Source: Pseudarthrobacter sp. NamE2 (GTDB taxonomy: Bacteria > Actinomycetota > Actinomycetes > Actinomycetales > Micrococcaceae). Taken from it: a stretch of DNA of 64,000 bases. The notes under the pieces were generated by a model, which was given only the letters and a program-made list of their open reading frames with translations, was not told the origin of the DNA and searched no databases. The stretch spans positions 123,022-187,021 of the forward strand of contig NZ_VAHN01000009.1 of NCBI RefSeq assembly GCF_005796205.1. The letters are read 5' to 3'. Shown here in pieces: positions 52,578-61,605 of the stretch. Positions within the stretch are counted from its first letter, which is position 1, and every line of letters begins with the position of its first letter. The translations under genes were made by a program, and so were the position numbers.

Positions 52578-53948
52578 TCAGCCGTTGATAAGCTTCCGCG
52601 CCGCGGCGGAGTGCTCCGCAATCAGTCCTGCGGTGTCCAGTCCCGGGATCTGCCCGTCCAGCACGCGCCACTGCCCGCCCACCATCACACGGTCCGCGCG
52701 GTCGGCGGCGCACAACAGCAGCGCGGCGACGGGGTCGTGGCTGCCCGAGAAGCGGAGGTCGTCGAGCTTGAACATTGCCAGGTCCGCCTGCATGCCGGGC
52801 GCCAGCTGCCCGAGTGTGGGCCGGCCGAGAACGGCAGCCGACCCGCGGGTCGCCCAGCCGAGCGCGCGCACCACTGGAACGTCAGCCCCGTACCGGAGCC
52901 GCTGGAGATACAGCGCCTGCCGGGCCTCGAGGATCATGTTGGAGGCATCGTTCGACGCCGAGCCGTCCACTCCCAGCCCCACCGGCACCCCCGCATCCTC
53001 CAGTTCCAGGACCCGGGCCGTGCCCGAAGCGAGCCTCATGTTGGAAGTGGGGCAATGCGCGACGGCGGTGCCCGCCTTTCCGAGTTGGCTGATCTCCGCG
53101 TCGCTGAAATGGATGCCGTGGCCGAGCCAGGTGCGGTCCGTCAGCCAGCCGACGCTGTCCAGGTAGTCCACGGTCCGCAGCCCGAACATCTCCAGGCAAA
53201 AGTCTTCCTCGTCCAGGGTTTCGGCCAGGTGGGTGTGCAGCCGGACGTCGAGGCGCCCGGCGAGCGCCGCGCTTTCAGCCATGATCTCCTTCGTCACCGA
53301 GAACGGTGAACAGGGGGCCAAAGCAATCTGGATGACGGCGTCCTCGCCGCGCTCGTGGTACCGGGCCACCAGCCGTTCGCTGTCTGCCAGCACCACCTCC
53401 GGATCCTGCACCGTCGACTGTGGCGGCAGGCCGCCGTCGTCCGTTCCCAGCGTCATGGAACCTCGGGTGAGGGTGGCGCGCATGCCCAGGCGCCGCACCG
53501 CGGCCACCTCGATGTCGATGGCGTCTTCCAGCCCTGCAGGGAAGAGGTAGTGGTGGTCGGCGGCGGTGGTGCAGCCGGAGAGCAGCAGTTCGGCCAGCGC
53601 AACCGTGGCAGCAAGCTCAAGGTCCTTTGGGGTGAGCCGCGCCCACACCGGGTACAGGTTCTGCAGCCAGGGGAAGAGCGGGGCATTCGCCACCGGCCCC
53701 CAGGCGCGCGTCAGGGTTTGGTAGAAGTGGTGGTGCGTGTTGATCAGGCCGGGCAGCAGGACATGGCTGCCGGCGTCGTAGATGTCCGCGCACGGTGCCG
53801 CAGGCTGCTGGCCCGCAGCAAGCACCTCCACGATGGTGCCGCCGCTTACAACCACCCCGCCCGAAGCGTCGAGCGAATTGGCGGTGAACGCAGCCAGCGG
53901 ATCCCGGATCCAGAGCCGGGAAGTGGAGGCAGGCGTGGAGAGAACCAT
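52578..53948 (-). CDS. Amidohydrolase, 8-oxoguanine deaminase/guanine deaminase type
   Basis: 456 residues of the ATZ/TRZ-like amidohydrolase family. Metal ligands: LINTHHHFYQTLTRA, THLAET (His), then LGHGIHFSD and the final VDGSASNDASN Asp. The phrase NTHHHFYQTLTRAWGPVA is typical of enzymes that deaminate 8-oxoguanine and isoguanine-like purines. Within this purine island it should feed urate or xanthine. It is the only minus-strand gene between ligD and the deaminase operon. Exact substrate is uncertain. Confidence 0.85.
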   Translation of the reverse strand: MVLSTPASTSRLWIRDPLAAFTANSLDASGGVVVSGGTIVEVLAAGQQPAAPCADIYDAGSHVLLPGLINTHHHFYQTLTRAWGPVANAPLFPWLQNLYPVWARLTPKDLELAATVALAELLLSGCTTAADHHYLFPAGLEDAIDIEVAAVRRLGMRATLTRGSMTLGTDDGGLPPQSTVQDPEVVLADSERLVARYHERGEDAVIQIALAPCSPFSVTKEIMAESAALAGRLDVRLHTHLAETLDEEDFCLEMFGLRTVDYLDSVGWLTDRTWLGHGIHFSDAEISQLGKAGTAVAHCPTSNMRLASGTARVLELEDAGVPVGLGVDGSASNDASNMILEARQALYLQRLRYGADVPVVRALGWATRGSAAVLGRPTLGQLAPGMQADLAMFKLDDLRFSGSHDPVAALLLCAADRADRVMVGGQWRVLDGQIPGLDTAGLIAEHSAAARKLING

Positions 53949-54132
53949 TGTTTGTCCTTGTCCGAGCGCAGGGATGGGAACTCCAGCTCAGTGGGGACCT
54001 GTCTGCTGATCCAGGTGGCCGCAAATTGCACCTGTTGATGGCAAGGCAGTGCGGGTGCGTTCAGCCTAGGGAGCGGCGGTGCCGCCGTCAACGCCGGCGG
54101 AATATGACCGGTGTCAGGCCGCGGAAACACGG

Positions 54133-54149
54133 ATTTCACATCGCGAAAT
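54133..54149. promoter_or_regulatory. Imperfect inverted repeat ATTTCAC-ATC-GCGAAAT
   Basis: Seven-base arms match at 6 of 7 positions around a 3-base spacer, the same geometry as the site at 51079. It lies in the 403-base gap between the divergent amidohydrolase and nucleoside deaminase genes. Confidence 0.45.
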
Positions 54150-54237
54150 TAAGTTTCCAGAAAAGTATGGCGCGGACCACAATCCGGTGCTAACCTCGAT
54201 TTTGCCAAAGGCGGGCACCCGGTTCCGGGAGGCTATC

Positions 54238-54282
54238 TACCAGGCGCAACTTAACCTTCACAGCACATGCTGAAGCCTGGTA
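54238..54282 (+). promoter_or_regulatory. Possible structured 5' leader of the nucleoside deaminase operon
   Basis: TACCAGGC pairs with GCCTGGTA, enclosing a perfect inner stem CAGCA-CA-TGCTG. It sits 70 bases before the deaminase start. No recognised riboswitch consensus. The remainder of 53949-54351 holds the dyad at 54133 and nothing else I can support. Confidence 0.35.
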
Positions 54283-54351
54283 ACCGTTCGCACCTGGTTC
54301 TACTGGTCCTGCAACCGGCATCAGGCTTCCCGGCACTAAGGAAGTCGCATC

Positions 54352-54846
54352 ATGAGTACCACCGTCACGGCCGAGCAGTTCCTGGCCAGATCCATCCGGC
54401 TGGCAACGGCCAACGTCCTCAACAGCGGCGGGCCCTTCGGCGCCATGATCGTCACCGCGGACGGCAAGACGTTCGACGGCGTCAACCGCGTCACCGCGGA
54501 CAACGATCCCACCGCCCACGCGGAAGTCACCGCCATCCGCACCGCCTGCCGCGAGCTCGGCACCTTCGACCTCAGCGGCGCCGTCCTCTACACCAGCTGC
54601 GAGCCATGCCCCATGTGCCTGGCCTCCGCGCTGTGGGCCCGCGTCGAGCGGGTTGTCTACGCGGCAGACCGGCACGACGCCGCCTCAGTCGGCTTCGACG
54701 ACGCCGTCTTCTACGAATACTTCGAAAGCCAGGACAGGGACTCCCTGATGCCGGTGTCCAAGCTGGAACTGGGTGATCCCCAGGCCCCGACGCCGCTGGA
54801 GCCGTTCAACACCTGGAACACGCTCGACTCCAGGATCGACTACTAG
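54352..54846 (+). CDS. guaD: Nucleoside (guanine) deaminase, CDA fold
   Basis: 164 residues with the cytidine deaminase-like zinc site: HAEVTAIRTA (His and catalytic Glu) and TSCEPCPMCLASALWARVERVVYAA (two Cys). The C-terminal tail ending FNTWNTLDSRIDY is the swapped segment seen in Bacillus GuaD-type guanine deaminases. It converts guanine to xanthine. Start of a five-gene operon running through xanthine dehydrogenase, fitting guanine to xanthine to urate. Confidence 0.9.
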   Translation: MSTTVTAEQFLARSIRLATANVLNSGGPFGAMIVTADGKTFDGVNRVTADNDPTAHAEVTAIRTACRELGTFDLSGAVLYTSCEPCPMCLASALWARVERVVYAADRHDAASVGFDDAVFYEYFESQDRDSLMPVSKLELGDPQAPTPLEPFNTWNTLDSRIDY

Positions 54847-54860
54847 GCCCGGCGGCTACG

Positions 54861-56393
54861 ATGACCATCCTGGATTCCTCCCACGAGGAGCATTCGGCTC
54901 CACAAACCCGCACCCCCCGCCCGGCAGCCGCTGCAACGGCAGGCACCCCCAAGCCGCCGGCGTCGAACTCCCTCCTTGACCGGTTCTTCCACATCAGCCG
55001 GCGCGGCTCAACGCTGGCCCGTGAATTCCGCGGCGGCCTGGTCACCTTCTTCACCATGGCGTACATCGTCATCCTGAACCCGCTCATCCTCGGCGGGTTC
55101 AGCGCGGACAACGCGCCCACGGACGTCGCCGGCGGGTGGCTCTCCGCCGCGCAGGTGGGCGCCGTCACCGGCCTCACTGCCGGTGTGATGACCATCCTCT
55201 TCGGCCTCGTCGCCAACCTGCCGTTCGGCCTCGCGGCAGGGCTTGGCATCAACTCCTTCCTGGCCGTCTCGGTGATCCAGGAAGTCACCTGGGCCGAGGC
55301 CATGGGCCTGGTGGTGATCAACGGCATCCTGATTGTGCTGTTCGGCGTCACCGGTGCCCGCACCGCCATCTTCCGGGCAGTGCCCAAGGAACTGAAGGCT
55401 GCCATCACCGTGGGCATCGGCCTGTTCATCGCCTTCATCGGCTTCGTGGACTCCGGCTTCGTCCGGGCCACGGCGGGCGGGCCGCCCGTGCAGCTGGGCG
55501 ACGGCGGCTCCATCACCTCCGTGCCCACCCTGGTGTTCGTCATTGGCCTGCTCAGCATGGGCATCCTGGTGGCGCGCAAGGTCCAGGGCGGCCTGCTGAT
55601 CGGCATCGTCGGCACCACCGTGCTGGCCGCCGTCGTGGAAGCCGTCTTCAAGATCGGCCCCGCCAGCGCCACCAACCCCGGCGGCTGGCACCTGAACACC
55701 CCTGTCCTGTCCGGGCAGCTCGTCTCCGCCCCGGACCTGTCCCTGGTTGGGCAGTTCGACCTCTTCGGCTCGTTCGCCAGGATCGGCGGGCTTGCAGCCA
55801 CCATGCTGGTGTTCACCCTGGTCTTCACCAACTTCTTCGACGCCATGGGCACCATGACCGGCCTGGCCAGGAGTGCCGGCGTCGCGCACAAGGACGGCAC
55901 GTTCCCCCGGCTCAAATCGGCCTTCATCGTGGAAGGCTTCGGCGCCGTGGCCGGCGGCGCCACCTCCGGCTCCTCCAACACCGTGTACATCGACTCCGCG
56001 GCCGGGATCGGCGAAGGCGCCCGCACCGGCCTGGCCTCGGTGGTGACGGGTGTGCTGTTCCTCGGCTCGATGTTCCTCACCCCGCTCACCAGCGTGGTTC
56101 CGCTCGAGGTCGCCGCCGCGGCGCTCGTTGTGGTGGGCGCGATGATGATGGCGCAGATCCGCGAGATCAAGTTCACCAAGTTCAGCGTGGCCCTGCCGGC
56201 ATTCCTCACCATCGTGACCATGCCGCTGAGCTACTCCATCGCCAACGGCATCGGGGTGGGTTTCGTCAGCTGGGCCATCATCGGCGCCGCGTCCGGCAAG
56301 GCGAAGAAGATCCACCCGCTGATGTGGGCCGTCAGCGCCGGATTCCTGGTGTACTTCGCCCGTGGGCCCATCAACCTCCTCCTGGGAGCCTGA
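54861..56393 (+). CDS. AzgA-type purine permease (guanine/hypoxanthine)
   Basis: 510 residues, about 13 membrane helices. FFTMAYIVILNPLILG, LPFGLAAGLGINSFLAV, TNFFDAMGTMTGLARSAG and TSGSSNTVYIDSAAGIGEGARTGL are hallmarks of the NCS2 AzgA branch that carries guanine, hypoxanthine and adenine with protons. The N-terminal 35 residues are disordered. It is 14 bases downstream of the deaminase gene, so substrate entry and first step are co-expressed. Confidence 0.92.
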   Translation: MTILDSSHEEHSAPQTRTPRPAAAATAGTPKPPASNSLLDRFFHISRRGSTLAREFRGGLVTFFTMAYIVILNPLILGGFSADNAPTDVAGGWLSAAQVGAVTGLTAGVMTILFGLVANLPFGLAAGLGINSFLAVSVIQEVTWAEAMGLVVINGILIVLFGVTGARTAIFRAVPKELKAAITVGIGLFIAFIGFVDSGFVRATAGGPPVQLGDGGSITSVPTLVFVIGLLSMGILVARKVQGGLLIGIVGTTVLAAVVEAVFKIGPASATNPGGWHLNTPVLSGQLVSAPDLSLVGQFDLFGSFARIGGLAATMLVFTLVFTNFFDAMGTMTGLARSAGVAHKDGTFPRLKSAFIVEGFGAVAGGATSGSSNTVYIDSAAGIGEGARTGLASVVTGVLFLGSMFLTPLTSVVPLEVAAAALVVVGAMMMAQIREIKFTKFSVALPAFLTIVTMPLSYSIANGIGVGFVSWAIIGAASGKAKKIHPLMWAVSAGFLVYFARGPINLLLGA

Positions 56394-56551
56394 CCCGCGA
56401 TGCTGTGCTGCCGGTCCGGCTGTCCGCTCCGCCATGCCCGGGCGCGGATGACCGGACCGGCATACCGCACGCATTTCCACCCCATATCCTTTCCGAACCA
56501 CCCCACAGGAACGACAATGGACACCACCGCCGCGGAAGAAGGAGTGCCGCA

Positions 56552-57769
56552 ATGCTTGACCTGATCCCTTCGCTCGGCTCCTGGCTGCAGCGGCCCGAGG
56601 ACCGGCAGTTCGCCGTTGCCACCATCGTTGCGGCCGCGGGTTCCGTGCCCCGGCCCGTCGGAACCTCCATGATCGTCACCGGCTCTGGTGAGGTACTGGG
56701 CAGCCTGTCCGGCGGCTGCGTGGAAGGCGCCGTGGTGGCGCTCGCCCAGGACGCAATGGACGACGGCAGCCCGCGCCGCAAGGCCTTCGGCTTCAGTTCC
56801 GCGGACGCCTTCGCCGCCGGGCTCACCTGCGGTGGAGAGCTGGACGTCCACGTTGAGCCGGTTCCTGCCGACATGCCCGGACAGGCTGCGCACCCGCTCC
56901 GGGCCTCGCTGCGCCAACTCGCGGAACTGGCGGCGGACGAACCCGTAGCGCTGGTACGGGGGATCGGCACCCCCGGGGGCGGCGCCGTCGTCATCCGGAA
57001 TTCCGAAGGCTTCAGCGCAGCGGCCCTAAACCTGTCAGGGCTGCAGGGCGAGCCGCTCTTCCAGGTGGAAGCACTGGTGCGCAGCGGCAGTGCGGGCCTG
57101 GTCCGGCTGGCCCAACCCGGCAGCTGCCCTGCAGACAGGACCGGCGACGACAAGGAATTCGGACCCGCCGTCCTGGTGGAATCCCGCCTGGCGCCGCCGC
57201 GGATGCTGGTGTTCGGCGCCAACGACTTTGGCGCGGCACTGGTCCCCGCGGCCAGGCTGCTCGGCTATCACGTGACCCTGGTGGACGCCCGCCCCGCCTT
57301 CGCCAACCAGCCCCGGTTCGCCGTGGCGGACCAAGTGGTGACGGACTGGCCGCACCGCTACCTGGCGGCGGAAGCAGCCGCCGGACGGGTGGACAACCGC
57401 ACCGTGGCGGCCGTCCTCACCCACGATCCGAAATTCGACATCCCGCTCCTGGAAACGGCGCTCGCCCTGGACCTCGCCTACGTGGGTGCCATGGGCTCGC
57501 GGCGGAGCCACCTGCAGCGGGTGGACAACCTCCTCGCCGCCGGTGTCCGGCCGGAACGGATCGCACAGCTGCATTCACCCATTGGCCTGGACCTCGGTGC
57601 CGTCACCCCGGCCGAAGTGGCGGTGTCCATCACCGCCGAGCTTCTCGCCGCGCGCAACGGCGCTGCCAGGTGCATCCCGCTGCGGGACGCGTCCGGCCCC
57701 ATCCATCAACAGCACCCGGCCCGGCCGGTGCCCACAAACACCACCCAGCAGGAGATCGCATGGACATGA
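56552..57769 (+). CDS. xdhC: XdhC/CoxI family maturation factor for xanthine dehydrogenase
   Basis: 405 residues: the N-terminal XdhC_CoxI domain (FAVATIVAAAGSVPRPVGTS, GSLSGGCVEGAV, GLTCGGELDV) and the C-terminal Rossmann domain (MLVFGANDFGAALVP, LTHDPKFDIPLL, YVGAMGSRRSH). It binds and sulphurates molybdenum cofactor before insertion into xanthine dehydrogenase. ATG 56552 follows AAGGAG; another short frame (ATG 56517 to TGA 56564, MDTTAAEEGVPQCLT) overlaps the start. The end overlaps the FAD subunit gene by 10 bases. Confidence 0.9.
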   Translation: MLDLIPSLGSWLQRPEDRQFAVATIVAAAGSVPRPVGTSMIVTGSGEVLGSLSGGCVEGAVVALAQDAMDDGSPRRKAFGFSSADAFAAGLTCGGELDVHVEPVPADMPGQAAHPLRASLRQLAELAADEPVALVRGIGTPGGGAVVIRNSEGFSAAALNLSGLQGEPLFQVEALVRSGSAGLVRLAQPGSCPADRTGDDKEFGPAVLVESRLAPPRMLVFGANDFGAALVPAARLLGYHVTLVDARPAFANQPRFAVADQVVTDWPHRYLAAEAAAGRVDNRTVAAVLTHDPKFDIPLLETALALDLAYVGAMGSRRSHLQRVDNLLAAGVRPERIAQLHSPIGLDLGAVTPAEVAVSITAELLAARNGAARCIPLRDASGPIHQQHPARPVPTNTTQQEIAWT

Positions 57770-58686
57770 ACACCATCGAGGCGGTGGTCCCCACCACCGA
57801 CCCCGCACAATGGCGCGACGGCGACGCCTGGCTCGCCGGCGGAACGGTCCTCTTCTCCTACGGCAGCTGCGCCTTCGGACCGAAGCCGCTGCGCCGCCTC
57901 CTGGACCTCGGTTCGGCCGGCTGGACCCCGGCCACCGTCACCGACGACGGCATCGAGCTCGCGGCCACCTGCACCGTCGCCCAGCTTTACAGCCTGCCGG
58001 ACTTCCCGGCAGCTGCCGGCCGCTCCTGGCCCGGACTGGACCTGGTCCGGCCGTGCTGCGATTCCTTCGTGGCGTCCTTCAAGGTCTGGAACATGTCCAC
58101 CGTGGGCGGCAACCTCTGCACCTCGCTGCCCGCCGGGCCCATGATCTCGCTCTGCGCCGGACTGGACGGCACCGCCACCATCCTGGGACCCGGCGGCACC
58201 AGCCGCACCGTTGCCGTCGCCGAATTCGTCACCGGTGACGCCCAAAACTGCCTGGCACCCGGCGAGCTGCTGCGCAGCATCCACCTGCCGGCCTCGGCCC
58301 TGTCCGCCCGGGTGGCGTTCCGCCGCCTGTCCTTGAGCAACCTGGGCAGGTCCGGCGTCCTGCTGGTCGGAAGGCTCGACGGCGGCACCTCGCTGGTCCT
58401 CACCGTCACCGCCGCGACCAAGCGGCCCGTGCAGCTGCGCTTCGAGGCGCTCCCGGACGCGGACCGGCTGGCGGCGGCACTTGATGATGCGATTCCCGCC
58501 GACCTTTACCACGACGACATCCACGGCCTGCCGGACTGGCGCCGGGACATGACCTACCGGCTGGCGGAGGAGATCCGCGCCGAACTCTCCGCGCCGGTTG
58601 GGGCTACAGGGCTGGAGGTTTCCGGGGACTTCTGGCCGCCGGCACTGCCTGGCGCCGGCCGCGACGCACTTTCGAAAGGGGCCTGA
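57760..58686 (+). CDS. Xanthine dehydrogenase FAD-binding subunit
   Basis: 308 residues. LAGGTVLFSYGS is the FAD pyrophosphate loop, FVASFKVWNMSTVGGNLCTSLPAGPM the second FAD motif, and RRLSLSNLGRSGVL lies in the CO dehydrogenase flavoprotein C-terminal domain. It passes electrons from the 2Fe-2S centres to NAD or oxygen. It overlaps xdhC upstream and is 2 bases from the catalytic subunit downstream, so it forms part of one translation unit. Confidence 0.9.
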   Translation: MDMNTIEAVVPTTDPAQWRDGDAWLAGGTVLFSYGSCAFGPKPLRRLLDLGSAGWTPATVTDDGIELAATCTVAQLYSLPDFPAAAGRSWPGLDLVRPCCDSFVASFKVWNMSTVGGNLCTSLPAGPMISLCAGLDGTATILGPGGTSRTVAVAEFVTGDAQNCLAPGELLRSIHLPASALSARVAFRRLSLSNLGRSGVLLVGRLDGGTSLVLTVTAATKRPVQLRFEALPDADRLAAALDDAIPADLYHDDIHGLPDWRRDMTYRLAEEIRAELSAPVGATGLEVSGDFWPPALPGAGRDALSKGA

Positions 58687-58688
58687 GC

Positions 58689-61517
58689 ATGGCCATCGAC
58701 ATCAACGGAACACCGTCCGACGCTACGCCGCGGCCCGGCCAATGCCTGCGGACCTTCCTGCGCGAGCAGGGCAACACCGGCGTCAAGAAGGGCTGCGACG
58801 GCGGCGACTGCGGTGCCTGCACAGTGCACGTGGACGGGACCCCGGTCCACAGCTGCATCTACCCGGCGGTCCGTGCCGAGGGGCACTCGGTCACCACCAT
58901 CGAGGGGCTTGCCGCCACGGCCGGACCGGCTGGCGATCTCCATCCGGTCCAGCAGCAGTTCATGGAGCGGCAGGGCTTCCAATGCGGCTTCTGCACGGCC
59001 GGCATGGTGATGACCGCCGCCACTTTCGATGACGAACAAAAGGACAACCTGCCCCGGAACCTCAAGGGCAACCTCTGCCGCTGCACCGGATACCGCGCCA
59101 TCGCCGACGCCGTCTGCGGAGATGCGGGACATCCTGATCCGCGGGGGCAGGGTTCAGGTATCGCCGGGGAAGGACAGCCGGACCCGGAACCGGGACAGTT
59201 GGGCGACGACGTGCCCGCCCCCGCCAGCCGTGCCGTGGTCACCGGGACCGCCCGGTACACACTGGACCTTCCCAGGGAGCAACAGCAGGGCCTGCTGCAC
59301 CTGAAGATCCTGCGCTCGCCGCATCCGCATGCCCGCGTGGTTTCGATCAACAAGGACGCCGCGCTGCAGGTGCCCGGCGTCGTGGCCGTCTTCACCCATG
59401 AGGACGCGCCGGAACAGTTGTTCTCCACGGCCCAGCACGAGCTCTTCACCGACGACCCCGACGATACCCGGGTGCTGGATGACGTGGTGCGGTTCATCGG
59501 GCAGCGGGTGGCCGCCGTCGTGGCCGAGTCCGTACCCGCGGCGGAAGCCGGCGTCCGCGCCCTGGCCGTGGACTATGAGGAACTGCCCGCCGTCCTCACC
59601 CCGCAGGATGCCCTGCTGCCCGGTGCGCCGCTGGTGCACGGGGACAAGGACGGCACCACGGCCCGGATTTCCCGGCCGGACCGCAACGTGGTGGCCGAGC
59701 TGCACTCCGAACTGGGCAGCGTGGCTGACGGCTTCGCGGCGGCCGACTTCATCCACGAACAGACGTACCGGACCCAGCGGGTCCAGCACGTGGCGCTGGA
59801 AACCCACGCGGCCATTGCATCCGTGGACGACGACGGCCGGCTGCAGGTCCGCACCTCCAGCCAGGTCCCGTTCCTGGTCCGCCGTACGCTGTGCCGGGTT
59901 TTCGGGCTGGAGGAGGACCAGGTCCACGTGGTGGCCGGCCGGGTGGGCGGCGGCTTCGGCGGCAAGCAGGAGGTCCTCACGGAGGACCTGGTGGCGCTCG
60001 CGGCCCTGAAACTGAAGCGGCCCGTCCAGCTGGAACTCACCCGCACCGAGCAGTTCACCGCCACCACCACCCGGCATCCCTTCACCATCAAGCTCAAGGC
60101 CGGAGCCACCAGGGACGGAGCGCTGACCGCCCTGGAACTGGACGTGCTCACCAACACCGGCGCGTACGGAAACCATGGCCCGGGCGTGATGTTCCACGGC
60201 TGTGGTGAATCGCTGGCGGTGTACAAGTGCGCCAACAAAAAGGTGGACGCGCACGCCATGTACACCAACACCGTCCCGGCCGGTGCGTTCCGCGGCTACG
60301 GGCTGAGCCAGATGGTCTTCGCCATCGAATCCGCCATGGACGAGCTCGCAGCCGGCATTGGGATGGACCCGTTCGAGTTCCGCCGGAAGAACATGGTCCG
60401 CGAAGGGGACCACATGCTCTCCACCCAGCCGGAACCGGAGGAGGACGTCCACTACGGCAGCTACGGGCTGGACCAGTGCCTGGACCTGGTGCGCGACGCG
60501 CTGGACCGGGGCCGCGAACGCTACAGGGCGGCTGGCCTGGATGAGCTGGGCCCGGACTGGATGACCGGCGAGGGGGCGGCGCTGTCCATGATCGATACCG
60601 TGCCGCCGCGGGGCCACTTTGCCCACTCCAGGCTCAGGCTCCTGCCTGACGGGACGTACCAGGCCGACGTCGGGACAGCCGAATTCGGCAACGGCACCAC
60701 CACGGTCCATGCCCAGCTCGCCGCCACAGCCCTGGCCACTGACGCCTCCCGCGTTGTGGTGCGGCAGTCGGACACGGACCTGATCGAGCACGATACCGGA
60801 GCCTTCGGGTCGTCCGGCACGGTGGTGGCCGGCAAGGCGACCCTGGCGGCGGCCGAAGAACTGGCCGTCCGCATCCGGGCCTTCGCCGCGGGCATCCGGC
60901 AGACCCAGGCCGCCGCGTGTGTGTTGGAGGGGGACGCGGTGGTCATCGACGGGACTCCCGTGGCACTGGCTGAACTGGCGCAGCAGGCCGCGGATGCCGG
61001 CGTCGAACTCGCTGCCGAGGGGCGCTGGGGCGGCACTCCGCGCTCTGTTGCCTTCAACGTCCACGGGTTCCGGGTGGCCGTCAACCGCGGCACCGGCGAG
61101 CTGAAGATCCTGCAGAGCGTGCAGGCCGCGGACGCCGGCGTGGTGGTCAATCCCCGCCAGTGCCGCGGGCAAATCGAAGGCGGCATCGCCCAGGCCATCG
61201 GTGCCGCGCTGTACGAGGAAGTGGTGGTGAACGACGCCGGCAAGGTCACCACGGACATCCTGCGGCAGTATCACATCCCCACCTTCGCGGACGTTCCGCG
61301 CAGCGAGGTGTACTTTGCCGACACCAACGACTCCCTGGGGCCGCTGGGCGCCAAGTCCATGAGCGAAAGCCCGTTCAACCCCGTGGCGCCGGCGCTGGCG
61401 AACGCGATCCGGAACGCCACGGGCGTACGTTTTGCATCCCTGCCGATTGCGCGCGACCGGATCTACCTGGGCCTCAAGGCGGCGGGACTGGTGCCCGCCG
61501 AACAGGTTCTTTCCTGA
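58689..61517 (+). CDS. Xanthine dehydrogenase, fused 2Fe-2S and molybdopterin subunit
   Basis: 942 residues. Residues 1-160: plant-type 2Fe-2S (CDGGDCGACTVHVDG) and alpha-helical 2Fe-2S (CGFCTAGM, CRCTGY). Residues 180-930: aldehyde oxidase/xanthine dehydrogenase molybdopterin domains with GRVGGGFGGKQE, AFRGYGLSQ, and the catalytic Glu expected in GAKSMSESP near the C-terminus (GAKxxGE in relatives). It oxidises hypoxanthine and xanthine to urate. Most homologues encode FeS and Mo parts separately or fuse all three; here the FAD part is alone. Followed by a hairpin at 61523-61581. Confidence 0.9.
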   Translation: MAIDINGTPSDATPRPGQCLRTFLREQGNTGVKKGCDGGDCGACTVHVDGTPVHSCIYPAVRAEGHSVTTIEGLAATAGPAGDLHPVQQQFMERQGFQCGFCTAGMVMTAATFDDEQKDNLPRNLKGNLCRCTGYRAIADAVCGDAGHPDPRGQGSGIAGEGQPDPEPGQLGDDVPAPASRAVVTGTARYTLDLPREQQQGLLHLKILRSPHPHARVVSINKDAALQVPGVVAVFTHEDAPEQLFSTAQHELFTDDPDDTRVLDDVVRFIGQRVAAVVAESVPAAEAGVRALAVDYEELPAVLTPQDALLPGAPLVHGDKDGTTARISRPDRNVVAELHSELGSVADGFAAADFIHEQTYRTQRVQHVALETHAAIASVDDDGRLQVRTSSQVPFLVRRTLCRVFGLEEDQVHVVAGRVGGGFGGKQEVLTEDLVALAALKLKRPVQLELTRTEQFTATTTRHPFTIKLKAGATRDGALTALELDVLTNTGAYGNHGPGVMFHGCGESLAVYKCANKKVDAHAMYTNTVPAGAFRGYGLSQMVFAIESAMDELAAGIGMDPFEFRRKNMVREGDHMLSTQPEPEEDVHYGSYGLDQCLDLVRDALDRGRERYRAAGLDELGPDWMTGEGAALSMIDTVPPRGHFAHSRLRLLPDGTYQADVGTAEFGNGTTTVHAQLAATALATDASRVVVRQSDTDLIEHDTGAFGSSGTVVAGKATLAAAEELAVRIRAFAAGIRQTQAAACVLEGDAVVIDGTPVALAELAQQAADAGVELAAEGRWGGTPRSVAFNVHGFRVAVNRGTGELKILQSVQAADAGVVVNPRQCRGQIEGGIAQAIGAALYEEVVVNDAGKVTTDILRQYHIPTFADVPRSEVYFADTNDSLGPLGAKSMSESPFNPVAPALANAIRNATGVRFASLPIARDRIYLGLKAAGLVPAEQVLS

Positions 61518-61522
61518 TGCGG

Positions 61523-61581
61523 GGGCGGGGTCATATAAGGCCCGGCCGGGCGCTTCCGGACGGCCCGATCTGACCCCGCCC
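61523..61581 (+). terminator. Terminator-like inverted repeat after xanthine dehydrogenase
   Basis: Arms GGGCGGGGTCA and TGACCCCGCCC are perfect over 11 bases with a 37-base loop that contains the smaller dyad GCCCGGCCGGGC. No U-tract. The right arm overlaps the probable -35 region of the next gene. Confidence 0.5.
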
Positions 61582-61599
61582 TGCATCGTTGCATATAGT
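61571..61599 (+). promoter_or_regulatory. Promoter of the aldo/keto reductase gene, probably leaderless
   Basis: TGACCC (-35, 61571-61576), 17-base spacer and TATAGT (-10, 61594-61599) place the start of transcription at about the A of ATG 61606. This fits the leaderless mRNAs common in actinobacteria; the GAGGG immediately before the ATG is too close to serve as a Shine-Dalgarno sequence. Confidence 0.5.
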
Positions 61600-61605
61600 C
61601 GAGGG

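Noticed and set aside
55008..56552. 514-residue minus-strand frame over the AzgA permease
   Set aside because: His/Gly/Ala-rich low-complexity translation opposite a clear membrane transporter.
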